From: Candidatus Kuenenia stuttgartensis
GTDB taxonomy: Bacteria; Planctomycetota; Planctomycetia; Planctomycetales; Planctomycetaceae
DNA length: 54,807 bases
Assembly (NCBI GenBank): GCA_945904015.1
Contig: CAMDPK010000025.1
Location: forward strand, 1-54,807
Direction of reading: 5' to 3'
The translations under genes were made by a program, and so were the position numbers. A model generated the notes under the pieces. It ran no database searches. It worked only from the letters and a program-made list of their open reading frames with translations, and had not been told where the DNA came from. Numbering within the stretch: position 1 is the stretch's first letter; each line of letters opens with the position of its first letter. Positions 33,119 to 42,702 of the stretch are shown here, piece by piece.

Positions 33119-34444
33119 TCAGCCGACGGTGCGTCGGAGATGCGCGATCAAATCGGCCGACACGACGGTGACTTGCTCGCGAGTCAGCAAGTTTTTGACC
33201 TGCCACTGGCCGGCGGCGAACTCGCGATCGCCTGCGATGACGGCTGCCGGAAATCCTTTGCGAACGGCGTATTTCAATTGGTCGCCCAGCGAGACCAGTT
33301 CGGGATAGACCTCTGCGGGAATCTCAGCGGCTCGCAGGTCGCGAGCGACGCGGTGATAGTCGCCAAGATGATTCGCATCGAAAAATGCGATCAGCACTTT
33401 GGCGGGTGTTGATGCGGCCTCGACCATGCCCAACTCTTCCATCGCGGCCAGCAAGCGGTCGAGGCCGAGGCTCGCGCCGACTCCGGGCAACTTCTGCGTC
33501 GTGAAGAGTTCGGCGAGGTTGTCATAACGGCCTCCGGAGCAGACGCTGCCGATGCCGGGCAGGTCGCCGAGAAACGTCTCGTAGATCGTACCGGTGTAGT
33601 AGTCGAGTCCGCGCGCGATCGCGAGATCGAGTTCGACTCGTTCGGCGGGTACGCCGACTTGGCCGATCGTCGTGAAGAGTTCTCGCAGCCGAGCGACTCC
33701 CAACAATCCCGCATCGTTGCCGGCGAGCTTCGATTCGAGCGTCGTCAGCATCGCGAATGGCTCGCCTTTGAGTTCGGCCATAGCGATGACGTCGGCCGCT
33801 TGCTCGGCAGTCGCGCCGACTCGCTCGGTCATTTCGGCGATGACTTTTTCTCGGCCGGCTTTCGGGAGCTTGTCGATGCACCGCAGCACGCCAGCGGATT
33901 TGTCGGCGAGTCCCAGCGTCTGCAACAGGCCATTGAGCACCAGCCGGTTGTTGACTCGAATCGTGAACTTCGCGAAACCGAGCCGCTCGAAGAGATCGTG
34001 AATGACGAGCAGCGTTTCGATGTCAGAGGCGTTGGAGGTCGTGCCGATCGTGTCGAAGTCGCACTGCATGAACTCGCGGTAGCGGCCCTTCTGAGTGTTC
34101 TCGCCGCGCCAGACGGTGCCGATGTGATACCGCTTGAACGGCGTGCCGATCTCGTGAATGTGCTGAGCGGCGAAGCGAGCCAGCGGCACGGTGAGATCGA
34201 ATCGCAGGGCGACGTCGCGATCACCGTTGTCGCGGAAGCGGAACAACTGCTTGTCCGATTCGTCGCCACCTTTGCCGAGCAGAATCTCCGCGTGCTCCAG
34301 CGCTGGTGTGTCGATCGGCGAGAAACCGTAGCTGCGATAGACCTGCCGCGCGGTGTCGATCAGCTTTTCGCGAGCGATCATCGCGCTGGGCAAGTAATCG
34401 CGGAAACCTTTGAGCGTCGTGGGCTTGATGATGGAACGAGACAT
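33119..34444 (-). CDS. hisS: histidine--tRNA ligase
   Basis: A 441-residue class II aminoacyl-tRNA synthetase that charges tRNA-His. Motif 1 (GFRDYLPSAMIAREKLIDTA), motif 2 (RYHIGTVWRGENTQKGRYRE with FMQCDFDTIG), the histidine-A signatures LDLAIARGLDYYTGTIYE and the C-terminal anticodon-binding domain (VLIAFFDANHLGDYHRVARD) are all present. Full length is normal. It ends close to the convergent Hpt-like gene and is preceded by an AT-rich intergenic spacer after the YkgJ gene, so it may share that gene's transcript. Confidence 0.95.
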   Translation of the reverse strand: MSRSIIKPTTLKGFRDYLPSAMIAREKLIDTARQVYRSYGFSPIDTPALEHAEILLGKGGDESDKQLFRFRDNGDRDVALRFDLTVPLARFAAQHIHEIGTPFKRYHIGTVWRGENTQKGRYREFMQCDFDTIGTTSNASDIETLLVIHDLFERLGFAKFTIRVNNRLVLNGLLQTLGLADKSAGVLRCIDKLPKAGREKVIAEMTERVGATAEQAADVIAMAELKGEPFAMLTTLESKLAGNDAGLLGVARLRELFTTIGQVGVPAERVELDLAIARGLDYYTGTIYETFLGDLPGIGSVCSGGRYDNLAELFTTQKLPGVGASLGLDRLLAAMEELGMVEAASTPAKVLIAFFDANHLGDYHRVARDLRAAEIPAEVYPELVSLGDQLKYAVRKGFPAAVIAGDREFAAGQWQVKNLLTREQVTVVSADLIAHLRRTVG

Positions 34445-34498
34445 GGGCAGATTTTTGATTTTCGATTAGTGATTTTCGATTGGTGTCGGCTCAAGTTG

Positions 34499-34954
34499 TC
34501 AGGCCGACTCGGTGACGGTGCTCAGGATCGGCAGGCTCAACTTCTTTGTCCGACCGGTGACCTTGGCTCGCGGAGCCTGTGGGAGGAACGCTTCGGCGTA
34601 TTCGACGATCTGTTCGGGGCACTCAAAGAGCATGTCGTACTGGCTGTCGCCGTCGTACTCGCAGTCAATGGTGGTGTAGTCGCGACAGATTTGCGGACGA
34701 TCCTGGTAAATGCCGCAGCGATGATCCGCTTGCAAATGGTCGCAGTCGTTGTGGACCATCAGGTACCAGGTGTCGCCATCGACGAAAATGGAGACTCGGC
34801 CGTGGATCAGATACCAGCGAAAGTAGTCGAAGTCCTTCTGGATTTTCGGCGTTTCAATCGGCAAGGCAAAGTAGCGGCAACACTTCGCGGTACAGTGGTC
34901 GCAGAGGCATTCGCCAGGTTTCAGGTCGGCACGGGCAAATTTGGGCTTGGGCAT
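34499..34954 (-). CDS. YkgJ family cysteine-cluster protein
   Basis: A 151-residue protein of the YkgJ/Fe-S-chelating family (PF03692). CLCDHCTAKCCRYFALP gives a CxxCxxxCC cluster, and DCDHLQADHRCGIYQDRPQI with CRDY supplies the further ligands. It probably binds zinc or an iron-sulfur cluster, and the cellular role of the family is unclear. Start MPKPKFARADLKPG at 34954. The longer frame upstream adds an Arg-rich antisense-like stretch. It is transcribed in the same direction as hisS, 55 bp upstream. Confidence 0.82.
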   Translation of the reverse strand: MPKPKFARADLKPGECLCDHCTAKCCRYFALPIETPKIQKDFDYFRWYLIHGRVSIFVDGDTWYLMVHNDCDHLQADHRCGIYQDRPQICRDYTTIDCEYDGDSQYDMLFECPEQIVEYAEAFLPQAPRAKVTGRTKKLSLPILSTVTESA

Positions 34955-35231
34955 GGAATTCACTTGGGCCAAGTGTCGATGAAGTCTGACGCAAAAGGTG
35001 CGGGATTCTATCGGTCGGCCGGCCCGATGGGTACGACTGGCAGCCCTTGCGAGAATCCTGTGTCCTGAAGCCAAAATCTCGTTCTTGACCCCTTCAAAAA
35101 AGTCGCCGTATTATCCCGCAGGATGTGTCGGAGACCGTCTTGCTTGCGGCCGCAGACTTCGGTGGGGACGAGGATCGTGAATTTCGCGAGTCGTCCGTGC
35201 CGAGCCAGCCGCTCCAGAAGGAACGTGCGCC

Positions 35232-36116
35232 ATGAAAAAGTTTGGAATCTGGTTGGTCATTCTGGTCATCATGCTGGCGGCCGGCGGAATGATGTTGGCC
35301 TCACGGCTGACGGTGGTGCGTTCCGGTTGGCAGAAGAAGACCGCTGACGGGCAGGCCAAAGTATTGGACTTGCGGAAGAAAGCGGCTGAGGCCCAGAAGT
35401 TGGTCGATACCGCCAGAAGCGATTTGCAGCAGGCCAATTTCAGTTGGGATTGGTATCGGATCTCTCCCCAGGTCACCAAGGGGGCGCGACCGGGAGTCCT
35501 CGGCGTCGCGCTGGGGACCAGTCACGGATTGCAACCGAATTCGGTGGTCTTTGTGTTTCAACCGTCACCCGACGGAGCGGGCACGAGTTTCGTGGGGCCG
35601 TTCAAGGTTGTTGCGGCACAGCTTCAAGAGGCTTCAGCCACGCTAATTCCGAATTGGCGGCTGCGTCCGGAGGAGGAGCAGGAGAGTCAGACGTGGCGGT
35701 ACGGTCCGAACTGGCGCGTTCGCTCAAATGTCCCACGTCAGCACAAGACGCAGTTCTCGGAATTCGAGATGATGATTCTCACCAAGGACGAGTTGCTGGC
35801 CTCGCAGCAGCAGCATCTGCAACTTCAGCAAAACGCCAAGTCCAAAGCCGAGGAACATTTGTCGCTGCGGATGAAGGAACTTAAGGGAGATCCGGATCAG
35901 GCAAATCAGAGCCTCGACAAATTTCTACTTGAGGGCTATCACAAGGCGGTGGCAGATTTGGAAATCGCCCGCAACGCTGTGCAGGCGGATGTGGACGAAC
36001 TCCGGCGGCAGGTCAAACGAACGCGTGACGAGATTGAACGGCTGACGCAAGACAACGAACAGTTGGCCGAGGAAGGTTCGAGCGACGTCCCCAAAGCGGC
36101 GACCAGCCAGAAATAG
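35232..36116 (+). CDS. membrane-anchored coiled-coil protein of unknown function
   Basis: A 294-residue protein with an N-terminal membrane helix (FGIWLVILVIMLAAGGMMLA) and two coiled-coil regions (residues about 35-65 and 200-275, for example LRRQVKRTRDEIERLTQDNE). The middle (GVLGVALGTSHGLQPNSVVF) looks like a small beta domain. I do not recognise a family. A good ribosome-binding site (AGAAGGAAC) precedes the start. It lies 48 bp before the rhomboid gene and may form an operon with it, so the two could be functionally linked at the membrane. Confidence 0.65.
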   Translation: MKKFGIWLVILVIMLAAGGMMLASRLTVVRSGWQKKTADGQAKVLDLRKKAAEAQKLVDTARSDLQQANFSWDWYRISPQVTKGARPGVLGVALGTSHGLQPNSVVFVFQPSPDGAGTSFVGPFKVVAAQLQEASATLIPNWRLRPEEEQESQTWRYGPNWRVRSNVPRQHKTQFSEFEMMILTKDELLASQQQHLQLQQNAKSKAEEHLSLRMKELKGDPDQANQSLDKFLLEGYHKAVADLEIARNAVQADVDELRRQVKRTRDEIERLTQDNEQLAEEGSSDVPKAATSQK

Positions 36117-36164
36117 AGCGTCCGTCATTTCGATGACGCTCGGTGCATTCCTCACGGTGCGGAC

Positions 36165-37055
36165 ATGGGTTTCGAAGATCGCGACTACTATCGAGACCCC
36201 GAATGGCAGCCGAATCGCGGTGATCATTCCGCAATTCGCTGGTTGATCGCGCTCTGCATCGGAGTGTTCGTTGGCCAGTTGATCGACGCTCGTGTGACAG
36301 ACTGGTTCGCACTGACAACCGGCGACACGATTCCAAAATGGCAAGTTTGGCGATTGCTGACGTACGCCTTTTGCCACGACACGAAGAACGTGTTGCATCT
36401 GTTGTTCAACATGATCTGCCTGTGGTTCTTTGGACGCACCTTGCAAGAGCGTCTGGGGAATCGCGAGTTCGTTGCCTTCTACCTGCTGGCCGCAGTTGTC
36501 GCGGGGCTGAGTTACCTCGGCTTGCACGCCGGGCTGTTGCGAGATCACTCGTTGGTCACAGGTGCTTCGGGCGCGACGATGGCGGTGATGGCCTTGTTCG
36601 CGATGTGGTATCCGCGTCAGCAAGTGTTGCTGTTCGGGTTGCTGCCGGTTGAGATTCGGTGGCTGGTGGCGGCCTACGTCGTGATCGACACGTTGCCGAT
36701 CTGGGGAGCATTGCAGGGAAATCGATCCAACGACGGTGTCGCTCATGCGGCCCATTTAGGCGGGTTGCTGTTCGGGTTCGCCTACCACATTTTTGACTGG
36801 CGGCTTTCCAACTGGCTGAGTGTCCGCCGTGTTCCGACCTGGTGGCGTGATCGCGAGCGGCGAAAAGCGGTGCGGCTATACTCGCCCGAATCCGAAACAC
36901 CGGATTCGCCGGAAGAGCACGATCTCGACGCGAAGGTCGATGAAATTCTCCGCAAGATCCACGAGCACGGCGAGACCAGCCTCTCCGACCGTGAACGCCA
37001 TGTTCTCTCGGAAGCCAGCCGCCGCTACCGCGAACGCACGACGCGAACGCCCTAG
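36165..37055 (+). CDS. rhomboid family intramembrane serine protease
   Basis: A 296-residue integral membrane protease. The rhomboid signatures are present: HLLFN (His78 to Asn82, the HxxxN motif), GASGA with the nucleophile Ser135, and the catalytic His in AHAAHLGGLLFGF (His197). A WR motif (WQVWRLLTYAF) comes before helix 2. The polar C-terminal tail of about 80 residues (RRVPTWWRDRERRKAVRLYS and onward) is cytoplasmic and charged, as in many planctomycete rhomboids. Substrates are unknown. Confidence 0.92.
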   Translation: MGFEDRDYYRDPEWQPNRGDHSAIRWLIALCIGVFVGQLIDARVTDWFALTTGDTIPKWQVWRLLTYAFCHDTKNVLHLLFNMICLWFFGRTLQERLGNREFVAFYLLAAVVAGLSYLGLHAGLLRDHSLVTGASGATMAVMALFAMWYPRQQVLLFGLLPVEIRWLVAAYVVIDTLPIWGALQGNRSNDGVAHAAHLGGLLFGFAYHIFDWRLSNWLSVRRVPTWWRDRERRKAVRLYSPESETPDSPEEHDLDAKVDEILRKIHEHGETSLSDRERHVLSEASRRYRERTTRTP

Positions 37056-37090
37056 ATCGTGAAAGCGAAAACCCGTGTTTTCCAATCACG

Positions 37091-37221
37091 AAATCCCAAT
37101 TTCCAAAACTCAATGACCAAGGAAATCCCAAGCCCCAAATCCCAAAATCTCGTGGCGTCGTCTTCTTGGACATTGTGATTTGGGATTTTATTGGACATTG
37201 AAATTTAAGACTTGGACATTT
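37091..37221. repeat. AT-rich intergenic repeat-like region
   Basis: This stretch between the rhomboid gene and the 37294 gene has low GC and imperfect inverted similarity between AAATCCCAATTTCC, CCCCAAATCCCAAAATC and the later GGACATTGTGATTTGGGATT, with GGACATT occurring three times. It contains no gene. A similar word mix was seen at 28354-28385. Confidence 0.55.
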
Positions 37222-37293
37222 GCGGCTTTGCCGCGCTAGACTCTCCGACCGCCGTGATGCACTTCTTGTTTTTTGTTCGGAGAGACGTTCGCG

Positions 37294-39177
37294 ATGAGTG
37301 ATTTTGCTGTGGCCTTTGGCCATGAGGTCGAGCTTTCGGACACATCGGATGCAGAACTTTTAGCGGGCTTGGATTGGTTGCCGTCCGCTCCCAACGAACT
37401 TCAACGTTGCGCTGAGTCCGGTCGCGCCGACAAGTTTATTCGGGCTTGGTCCAAGCGAATGGCCGAGCGTGTTGATCGCCGGTTGTTGCGGAAGCGAGCC
37501 GCGAATCAAAGTGGACTTTGGCCGTGGGACGGCTCGCGTCGACATCCCGCGAATTCAGTCTGGTCGCTGATTGAAAAGCAGGATTGGTCGCGTCTGAGCC
37601 GCTGGGCCTTTCAACAACTCACGGCGAAGGCCGATTGGAATGACGAGCGCACCGAGTTGGAGTTGCTCGCGTTGGCGGACTGGTTGTGGAGCGGGCCGCG
37701 AGTCGCCGCTGAGATTGCTTGGCCGGTGTGGCGGCTTGTTTTGACGCGATCCCTGGAGCTCGCGGCGTACTTGTCGAAGCCGTTGACGTGCGAGCTGACT
37801 CCAGACCGCAGGCTGCTCGTCACGGGCGAGTTGCCTTGGCTGTTGGGGCAGATGTTCGGCGATATCGAAGGTGTGACCGAGTTCAAACAACTCGGACAGC
37901 AATCGCTGCGCAATGAACTGATCGAACAGACGGACGGCGATGGAACTCCGGCCGCGAGTCTGCTTCCGATCTTGCCGCGCTGGCTCGCGTCGCTCACTCG
38001 ATCGGTTGACGTGGGCGCGATCGTGAGTGAGCCGGTGCTGGAAGGTGAGGCTCGCTTCCGTTTCGAAGATCTCCTCACGAAGTCGATCACGCTGTTGGAT
38101 CGCAATGGGATCATGCTCGGCGCTGCGAATCACTCAACGCAGGCGACCGAGACTGGACCGCTCGTCTCGATGTTGCTTCGCGGAGCGGAGCTAGCCGGAT
38201 TGGATGAACTGTCGTTGGCGGCGGAATCGTTGCGGTTTCGCCTGCACGTCGCGAGCGGTGGCTCCAAAGACAAATTCCGCAGCGAGACATTTTCGGAATC
38301 ACCGGAAGAGCGATTGATCGTCACCGACACGGACCTGCCGGCAACGCAGTCGGATTGGGCGAGTTGGGCCTGCCTGCGGAACTGGTGGCAGGCGACCGCC
38401 AACACAGCCCTCGTGCGGCACGATGGTCCGAGCGTGAATTTGCAGCTCAGCTTGCTGGGCGTGCCGATCATCGACGGTGAATGGGGACTGAGCGTGCGGG
38501 TCGACGGCCAGCGGCTGACCTGGACCGACGGCTGGACGTGCAGTTGTTGGAGCAGTGACACCGACATGGATTACCTCGAACTGCAACTGGACGTTCCGGA
38601 CGGACCGATGCTGTGCCGACAAGTGATGCTGTCACGCAAGGATCATTTTCTGGTCTTGGCGGATTCGGTCGCGAAGGCCGGGCGACGACGAATCGACCTC
38701 GAATCGACACTGCCACTACGTCGCGGCGTGCGAACGAAATGCGACAACGCGACTCGCGAGATTCGGCTGGCAGCCTCGGACGTCAAGGTGCGATGTTACC
38801 CGCTCGCGCTTCCGGACGATCGGCTGCACAGTACGGTCGGCGAGTTTGATTCCGCGTTGGGCGAGCTGCGGTTGTCGCAGGCGTCGTCGAGCGAATCGTT
38901 GTACTCGCCCATCGTGCTCGACTGGTCGCCGGAACGAGCGTCGCTCGATGCCGAATGGCGGACGCTGACGGTCACGGAAGAAGGCCGTAAGCTCGCCCCC
39001 TGGGAAGCCGCCGGCCATCGGCTGCGAGTCGGCAAGCTGCACCTCGTGCTGTATCGCAGCCTGCACACAAGCGAGGACTTTCGTGCCGTACTCGGCCTCT
39101 ACACCGACAAGGAATCGGTCATCGCGCAGCTCAATGAGCAGGGATATGTGCTGCCGATTGTGTCCGTCGATGCGTGA
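37294..39177 (+). CDS. large protein of unknown function, possibly heparinase II/III-like C-terminus
   Basis: A 627-residue protein without a signal peptide. The first half is alpha-helical and Trp/Leu-rich (LLALADWLWSGPRVAAEIAW), and the second half is beta-rich (GPSVNLQLSLLGVPIIDGEW, then PMLCRQVMLSRKDHFLVLAD). An alpha-toroid plus beta-sheet layout with a surface-loading pattern like PF07940 would fit, but no catalytic Tyr/His set is clear, so this is tentative. Start 37294 has GGAGA upstream. The next gene (aminotransferase) starts 77 bp downstream and may share its transcript. Confidence 0.6.
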   Translation: MSDFAVAFGHEVELSDTSDAELLAGLDWLPSAPNELQRCAESGRADKFIRAWSKRMAERVDRRLLRKRAANQSGLWPWDGSRRHPANSVWSLIEKQDWSRLSRWAFQQLTAKADWNDERTELELLALADWLWSGPRVAAEIAWPVWRLVLTRSLELAAYLSKPLTCELTPDRRLLVTGELPWLLGQMFGDIEGVTEFKQLGQQSLRNELIEQTDGDGTPAASLLPILPRWLASLTRSVDVGAIVSEPVLEGEARFRFEDLLTKSITLLDRNGIMLGAANHSTQATETGPLVSMLLRGAELAGLDELSLAAESLRFRLHVASGGSKDKFRSETFSESPEERLIVTDTDLPATQSDWASWACLRNWWQATANTALVRHDGPSVNLQLSLLGVPIIDGEWGLSVRVDGQRLTWTDGWTCSCWSSDTDMDYLELQLDVPDGPMLCRQVMLSRKDHFLVLADSVAKAGRRRIDLESTLPLRRGVRTKCDNATREIRLAASDVKVRCYPLALPDDRLHSTVGEFDSALGELRLSQASSSESLYSPIVLDWSPERASLDAEWRTLTVTEEGRKLAPWEAAGHRLRVGKLHLVLYRSLHTSEDFRAVLGLYTDKESVIAQLNEQGYVLPIVSVDA

Positions 39178-39254
39178 AACGGTGCGTCGCTTGCGGATCA
39201 ACTTCGTGGCGGACATCGTATCGCATCTCCCAGTCCACAATTCCGCGACCAGCG

Positions 39255-40346
39255 ATGAGTGACCTTCACGACAATCCGCAGCCACCAGCTTGGCCACTTC
39301 CTGACGAAGCGGTCGAGGCGGCGTTGCGGCGAGCCTTCGCGGACGGCTCGTGGGGAAAATATCACGGCCCGAACTGTCGCGAACTGTCCGAACGGTTGTC
39401 CGAGTTGCACGGCTGCGAGCACGTCGTGCTGACGTGCAGCGGAACAGCGGCCGTCGAGTTGGCGTTACGAGGACTCCGAATCGGCCCCGGCGACGAGGTC
39501 ATCCTCTCGGCCTACGACTTCGAGGGGAACTTCAAAAACGTGCTGGCCGTCGGCGCGCAGCCGGTGCTGGTCGATGTCGATTCCGTGAACGGACAACTTG
39601 ATACCGCTCAGCTTGAAGCGGCTCGGTCGCCGCGGACCAAAGCGATCATTGCCTCGCATCTGCACGGCGGAGTGGTTGCGATGCCGGCGCTGCGTGCGTT
39701 TGCCGATCAACACGGCCTCGCAGTCATCGAAGATGCGTGTCAAATGCCCGGCGCGATCGTGCAGGGCCGAATCGCTGGGACGTGGGGTGATGTCGGAGTG
39801 CTCAGCTTCGGCGGCAGCAAACTGCTGACCGCGGGACGCGGTGGGGCGTTGGTCACTCGCAATGCGGAAATCGTTCAGCGAATTCGCGTGCAGACGCAGC
39901 GCGGCAACGACGCCTATCCGCTCTCCGAGTTGCAAGCGGCGGTGTTGGTGCCGCAGTTGGATCGGTTAGCCGAACGAAATCAATTGCGAACCGAAAACGT
40001 GTCACGCTTGCTGGGCCTGTTGACCGATGTCGCCGGGCTGAGTTGTTTCGTTGAATCCGGATTGTCAGGCGACACGAAGCCAGGTTTCTACAAACTTGGC
40101 TTCTGGTTTGATTCGGCGACATTCGGCTGTTCGCGAGACGACTTTGCGTGCGTGATACGCGCCGCAGGAATCGCCCTCGATCCCGGCTTCCGAGCGTTGC
40201 ATCGCACGCACGCTCGCGGTCGATATCGGGCGGTGAATGATTTGCCGCACGCGACTCGCGCGGACGATTCCATTCTGGTGTTGCATCACCCGGTATTGCT
40301 GGGGACTGCCGAGGATGTGCAGGCGATTCGCGCGGCCATCAAGTAG
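39255..40346 (+). CDS. DegT/DnrJ/EryC1-type aminotransferase
   Basis: A 363-residue PLP enzyme. The pattern GCEHVVLTCSGTAAVELALR for the cofactor loop, IIASHLHGGVVAMPALRAFA, VIEDACQMPGA (Asp160) and SFGGSKLLTAGRGG with the Schiff-base Lys189 identifies the sugar/amine DegT family. Such enzymes make amino sugars for envelope polysaccharides or antibiotics, but no sugar-pathway genes are nearby. Start MSDLHDNPQ at 39255. The open frame before it shows no signature. Confidence 0.87.
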   Translation: MSDLHDNPQPPAWPLPDEAVEAALRRAFADGSWGKYHGPNCRELSERLSELHGCEHVVLTCSGTAAVELALRGLRIGPGDEVILSAYDFEGNFKNVLAVGAQPVLVDVDSVNGQLDTAQLEAARSPRTKAIIASHLHGGVVAMPALRAFADQHGLAVIEDACQMPGAIVQGRIAGTWGDVGVLSFGGSKLLTAGRGGALVTRNAEIVQRIRVQTQRGNDAYPLSELQAAVLVPQLDRLAERNQLRTENVSRLLGLLTDVAGLSCFVESGLSGDTKPGFYKLGFWFDSATFGCSRDDFACVIRAAGIALDPGFRALHRTHARGRYRAVNDLPHATRADDSILVLHHPVLLGTAEDVQAIRAAIK

Positions 40347-40352
40347 GTTGGT

Positions 40353-40367
40353 CCGCCTTCGGCGGAT
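40353..40367. terminator. short GC hairpin between convergent genes
   Basis: A perfect 6-bp stem TCCGCC / GGCGGA with a TTC loop lies between the ends of the aminotransferase (40346) and the GAF-HlyD gene (40409, minus). Weak because no U tract follows on either strand. Confidence 0.35.
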
Positions 40368-40408
40368 TGCCCGACGATCGGACGGGAAAGAGTGCCCATC
40401 CTCCGTCA

Positions 40409-42433
40409 TCACAGCCAGAAGTACTTCTGGACGAACTCAACGACATCGCCGAAGAGCACGTATCCGAGGCTGCGCTTGCCGCAGTCGATCTTGGCACGCA
40501 CCTCGGCCCCGATTCGGCGCATTGGCAGACGTTCCTTGTCGATGTCGACGCGGACATTGACGACCGCCTTGTCTTTTCCCGTCGACGGATTGGAGCGTGT
40601 TTCGATCAATCGCAGCTTGCCGTCGAAGCGATCCTCAGGATTCGTGGCCAGCATGAATTCCACATTGAGCGGCGTGCCCTGCTGAGCCTCAACGGCGCGG
40701 AGCAGGTGGCCCATGCGATGCTCTTGGACTTCCAATTGCAGCCACCACGGACCGGTTTCGTCTTTGATTTCCAGCAACAGCTCGCCCTGTTTGACGGGAC
40801 GATGCAACAGTTGGCGTTCGACCTCAAAGGTCGCAATCGTGCCGGCTCGCGGAGCAACGACTGTGAGATTTTGAACGCGGCGTTCCAGAACAATCAACTG
40901 ACGCCGAGCACCAAGGATTTGGATTTTGGTTTCGTCGATCTTCCCGTCCAGCCGCTGCACATCAATCTTGCTCCCCTGCTGCTCTGCCAAGTCGCGTTCA
41001 CCCTGGAGGCTGTGTTGCGTCGTGAGCTTTTCGTTCAAGGTGTTTTGCGCCGCGAGACGCTGTTGCAGCAATTCGTCGTTCCGCAACCGCAACAAAACCG
41101 CTCCGGCTTCGACCTTGTCTCCTCCTTTGACGGCGATCTCGACGATCTCGCCATTCCAGGGGGCGAAGACATCTTTCTGTTCGACCGGCATTAGCCGTCC
41201 ATCCCCTTCGACGCGGTATTCCCAAGGCACGAAACACAACGCGGCGATGGCTGCGGCCACTGCAACGGTGGTCGCCAGCGCCTTCAATTTGCCTCGGCCT
41301 TCCAAGAATCGGAACATCTCGCCGAGCATTTTCCACAGCGGCAATAGGAATAGCCGGTTGTGCAACAGGCTGTTGTGCATCGCCTCCGAAATATGGTCGG
41401 ACAACGATTCCACCTTCTCCTGCAAGCCGGGACGAGGCTGGCTTTCGGAGATTTGTTCGATGATCAATCCGCCGATCGGCCTCTTCTGTCTGTCGATCCG
41501 CTTCACGCCCTTTTCGTCCGCTTTGACGACGGCGTCGCTCTCGAACAGCGGCCAGACAATGACCATCCGCGAGCCGCTCTCCTGGATGTAGTCGGCCAGT
41601 GGGGTCGTAATTTGTGGGGGCAAGTGGTCGAGCTTGCCGGTGTAAGTCAACGGCTCGCGCATCAGGATAACTTTGTTGGCCAACCCACACATGCGTTTGA
41701 CGAGGTTGGCTCGCTGATGGACCGAGTCCTGGCCACTGATCGCCTTGATGACGGTCTTCTTGCCGTACTGCACGGCAACGCTCAATCGGTCGCAGCCGAG
41801 CAACAAGCGGCCATCGTTGGCACCGGTCGCGGCGACCTCGCCGACATCCAAACTGCGATGCAGTTGCAACAGGAATTGTTCGAATTGTTCAGTGAGCTTT
41901 TGCTTGGATTCCTGCGGCTTCGGACTGGATTGCCGGTCAAGGTAACGGCAGGCATAGCCGCACATCTGTTCGACGAATTGCAGGAAGCCAGGGCGAGCCT
42001 GTTGCGGGGTATCGACTCGCTGAAAAATCTCGACGACTCCCACGCACTGCTTCTGCTGCTGCAACGAGGCGAGCACGATCAAATCGTTGGTCGGGACTTG
42101 CACTCCGCTGCCGTCGTTGGGGCTGTGCGTGCAGGCTTGGCCGTTGGACATCACCTCGTCCAACAGCTTTTGGTTGAGTACCGGAGCGTCGGCTTTCTCG
42201 AAGAAGCCGGTCGTCTTGAGGTTCACATCCGTGAAGAGATTGAGCTTGGCCGTGCCGTTGCGAAGCCACACGGCTCCGGCGCGAGCACCGACCGCGCCGA
42301 CGACTCGCCGCAGGAACTCGCTGAAGAACGCATCCGGCGGCATGTTGGACCGCGAGTGCTCTTCGATCTCTTTGGCGAGCTGGATGATCTTCTCGCGGAC
42401 TTGTTTGACACTGTCTGATTCGGTCGTGGACAT
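40409..42433 (-). CDS. GAF-domain and HlyD-type efflux adaptor fusion
   Basis: A 674-residue protein. The N-terminal about 380 residues are soluble and contain one or two GAF-like modules (AFFSEFLRRVVGAVGARAGA, then NDLIVLASLQQQKQCVGVVE and a later IVWPLFES segment) ending in a dimer-like helix. A membrane helix (ALATTVAVAAAIAALCFVPW) at about residue 400 is followed by the HlyD parts: lipoyl-like DVFAPWNGEIVEIAVKGGDK, a coiled coil (LNEKLTTQHSLQGERDLAEQ) and a beta-barrel. Similar GAF-HlyD fusions exist in planctomycetes next to M50 peptidases, but none is present here. The ligand of the GAF modules is unknown. Start 42433 begins MSTTESDSVKQ. Confidence 0.8.
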   Translation of the reverse strand: MSTTESDSVKQVREKIIQLAKEIEEHSRSNMPPDAFFSEFLRRVVGAVGARAGAVWLRNGTAKLNLFTDVNLKTTGFFEKADAPVLNQKLLDEVMSNGQACTHSPNDGSGVQVPTNDLIVLASLQQQKQCVGVVEIFQRVDTPQQARPGFLQFVEQMCGYACRYLDRQSSPKPQESKQKLTEQFEQFLLQLHRSLDVGEVAATGANDGRLLLGCDRLSVAVQYGKKTVIKAISGQDSVHQRANLVKRMCGLANKVILMREPLTYTGKLDHLPPQITTPLADYIQESGSRMVIVWPLFESDAVVKADEKGVKRIDRQKRPIGGLIIEQISESQPRPGLQEKVESLSDHISEAMHNSLLHNRLFLLPLWKMLGEMFRFLEGRGKLKALATTVAVAAAIAALCFVPWEYRVEGDGRLMPVEQKDVFAPWNGEIVEIAVKGGDKVEAGAVLLRLRNDELLQQRLAAQNTLNEKLTTQHSLQGERDLAEQQGSKIDVQRLDGKIDETKIQILGARRQLIVLERRVQNLTVVAPRAGTIATFEVERQLLHRPVKQGELLLEIKDETGPWWLQLEVQEHRMGHLLRAVEAQQGTPLNVEFMLATNPEDRFDGKLRLIETRSNPSTGKDKAVVNVRVDIDKERLPMRRIGAEVRAKIDCGKRSLGYVLFGDVVEFVQKYFWL

Positions 42434-42644
42434 GAGGCAACTCACGAGGGGCTGGGCGATCCACCGAGGAACGAACGGGACTTGGCCTCCTGCCAAACCA
42501 CGCTCGAACGTTGCGAAACCGAACCGGAACGGCCTGCAAAAACACGACGCTTCCGGCTCGATTTCGCGAGTGTCAGGTTGTATTGGCTGTCGCCAAACAG
42601 AGACAAGGGCAAAGGTTGAGTGTGGGAAGCTGCCTCTGGCGAGC

Positions 42645-42702
42645 GGAGGACGTCAGTCCTCCGAGTCATCCCGGCAAAGTTCTCGGGGGATTCACATCCC
42701 CC
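42645..42702. repeat. two small hairpins between the GNAT and GAF-HlyD genes
   Basis: GGAGGAC / GTCCTCC (42645-42651 and 42656-42662, 4-nt loop) is followed by GGGGGA / TCCCCC (about 42685-42702), and the latter covers the stop codon of the GNAT gene. They may terminate or process the GNAT transcript. No U tract is present. Confidence 0.55.

Noticed and set aside
33659..35068. Open frame of 469 codons opposite hisS and the YkgJ gene
   Set aside because: It is the antisense of two well-supported genes and has no recognisable family.
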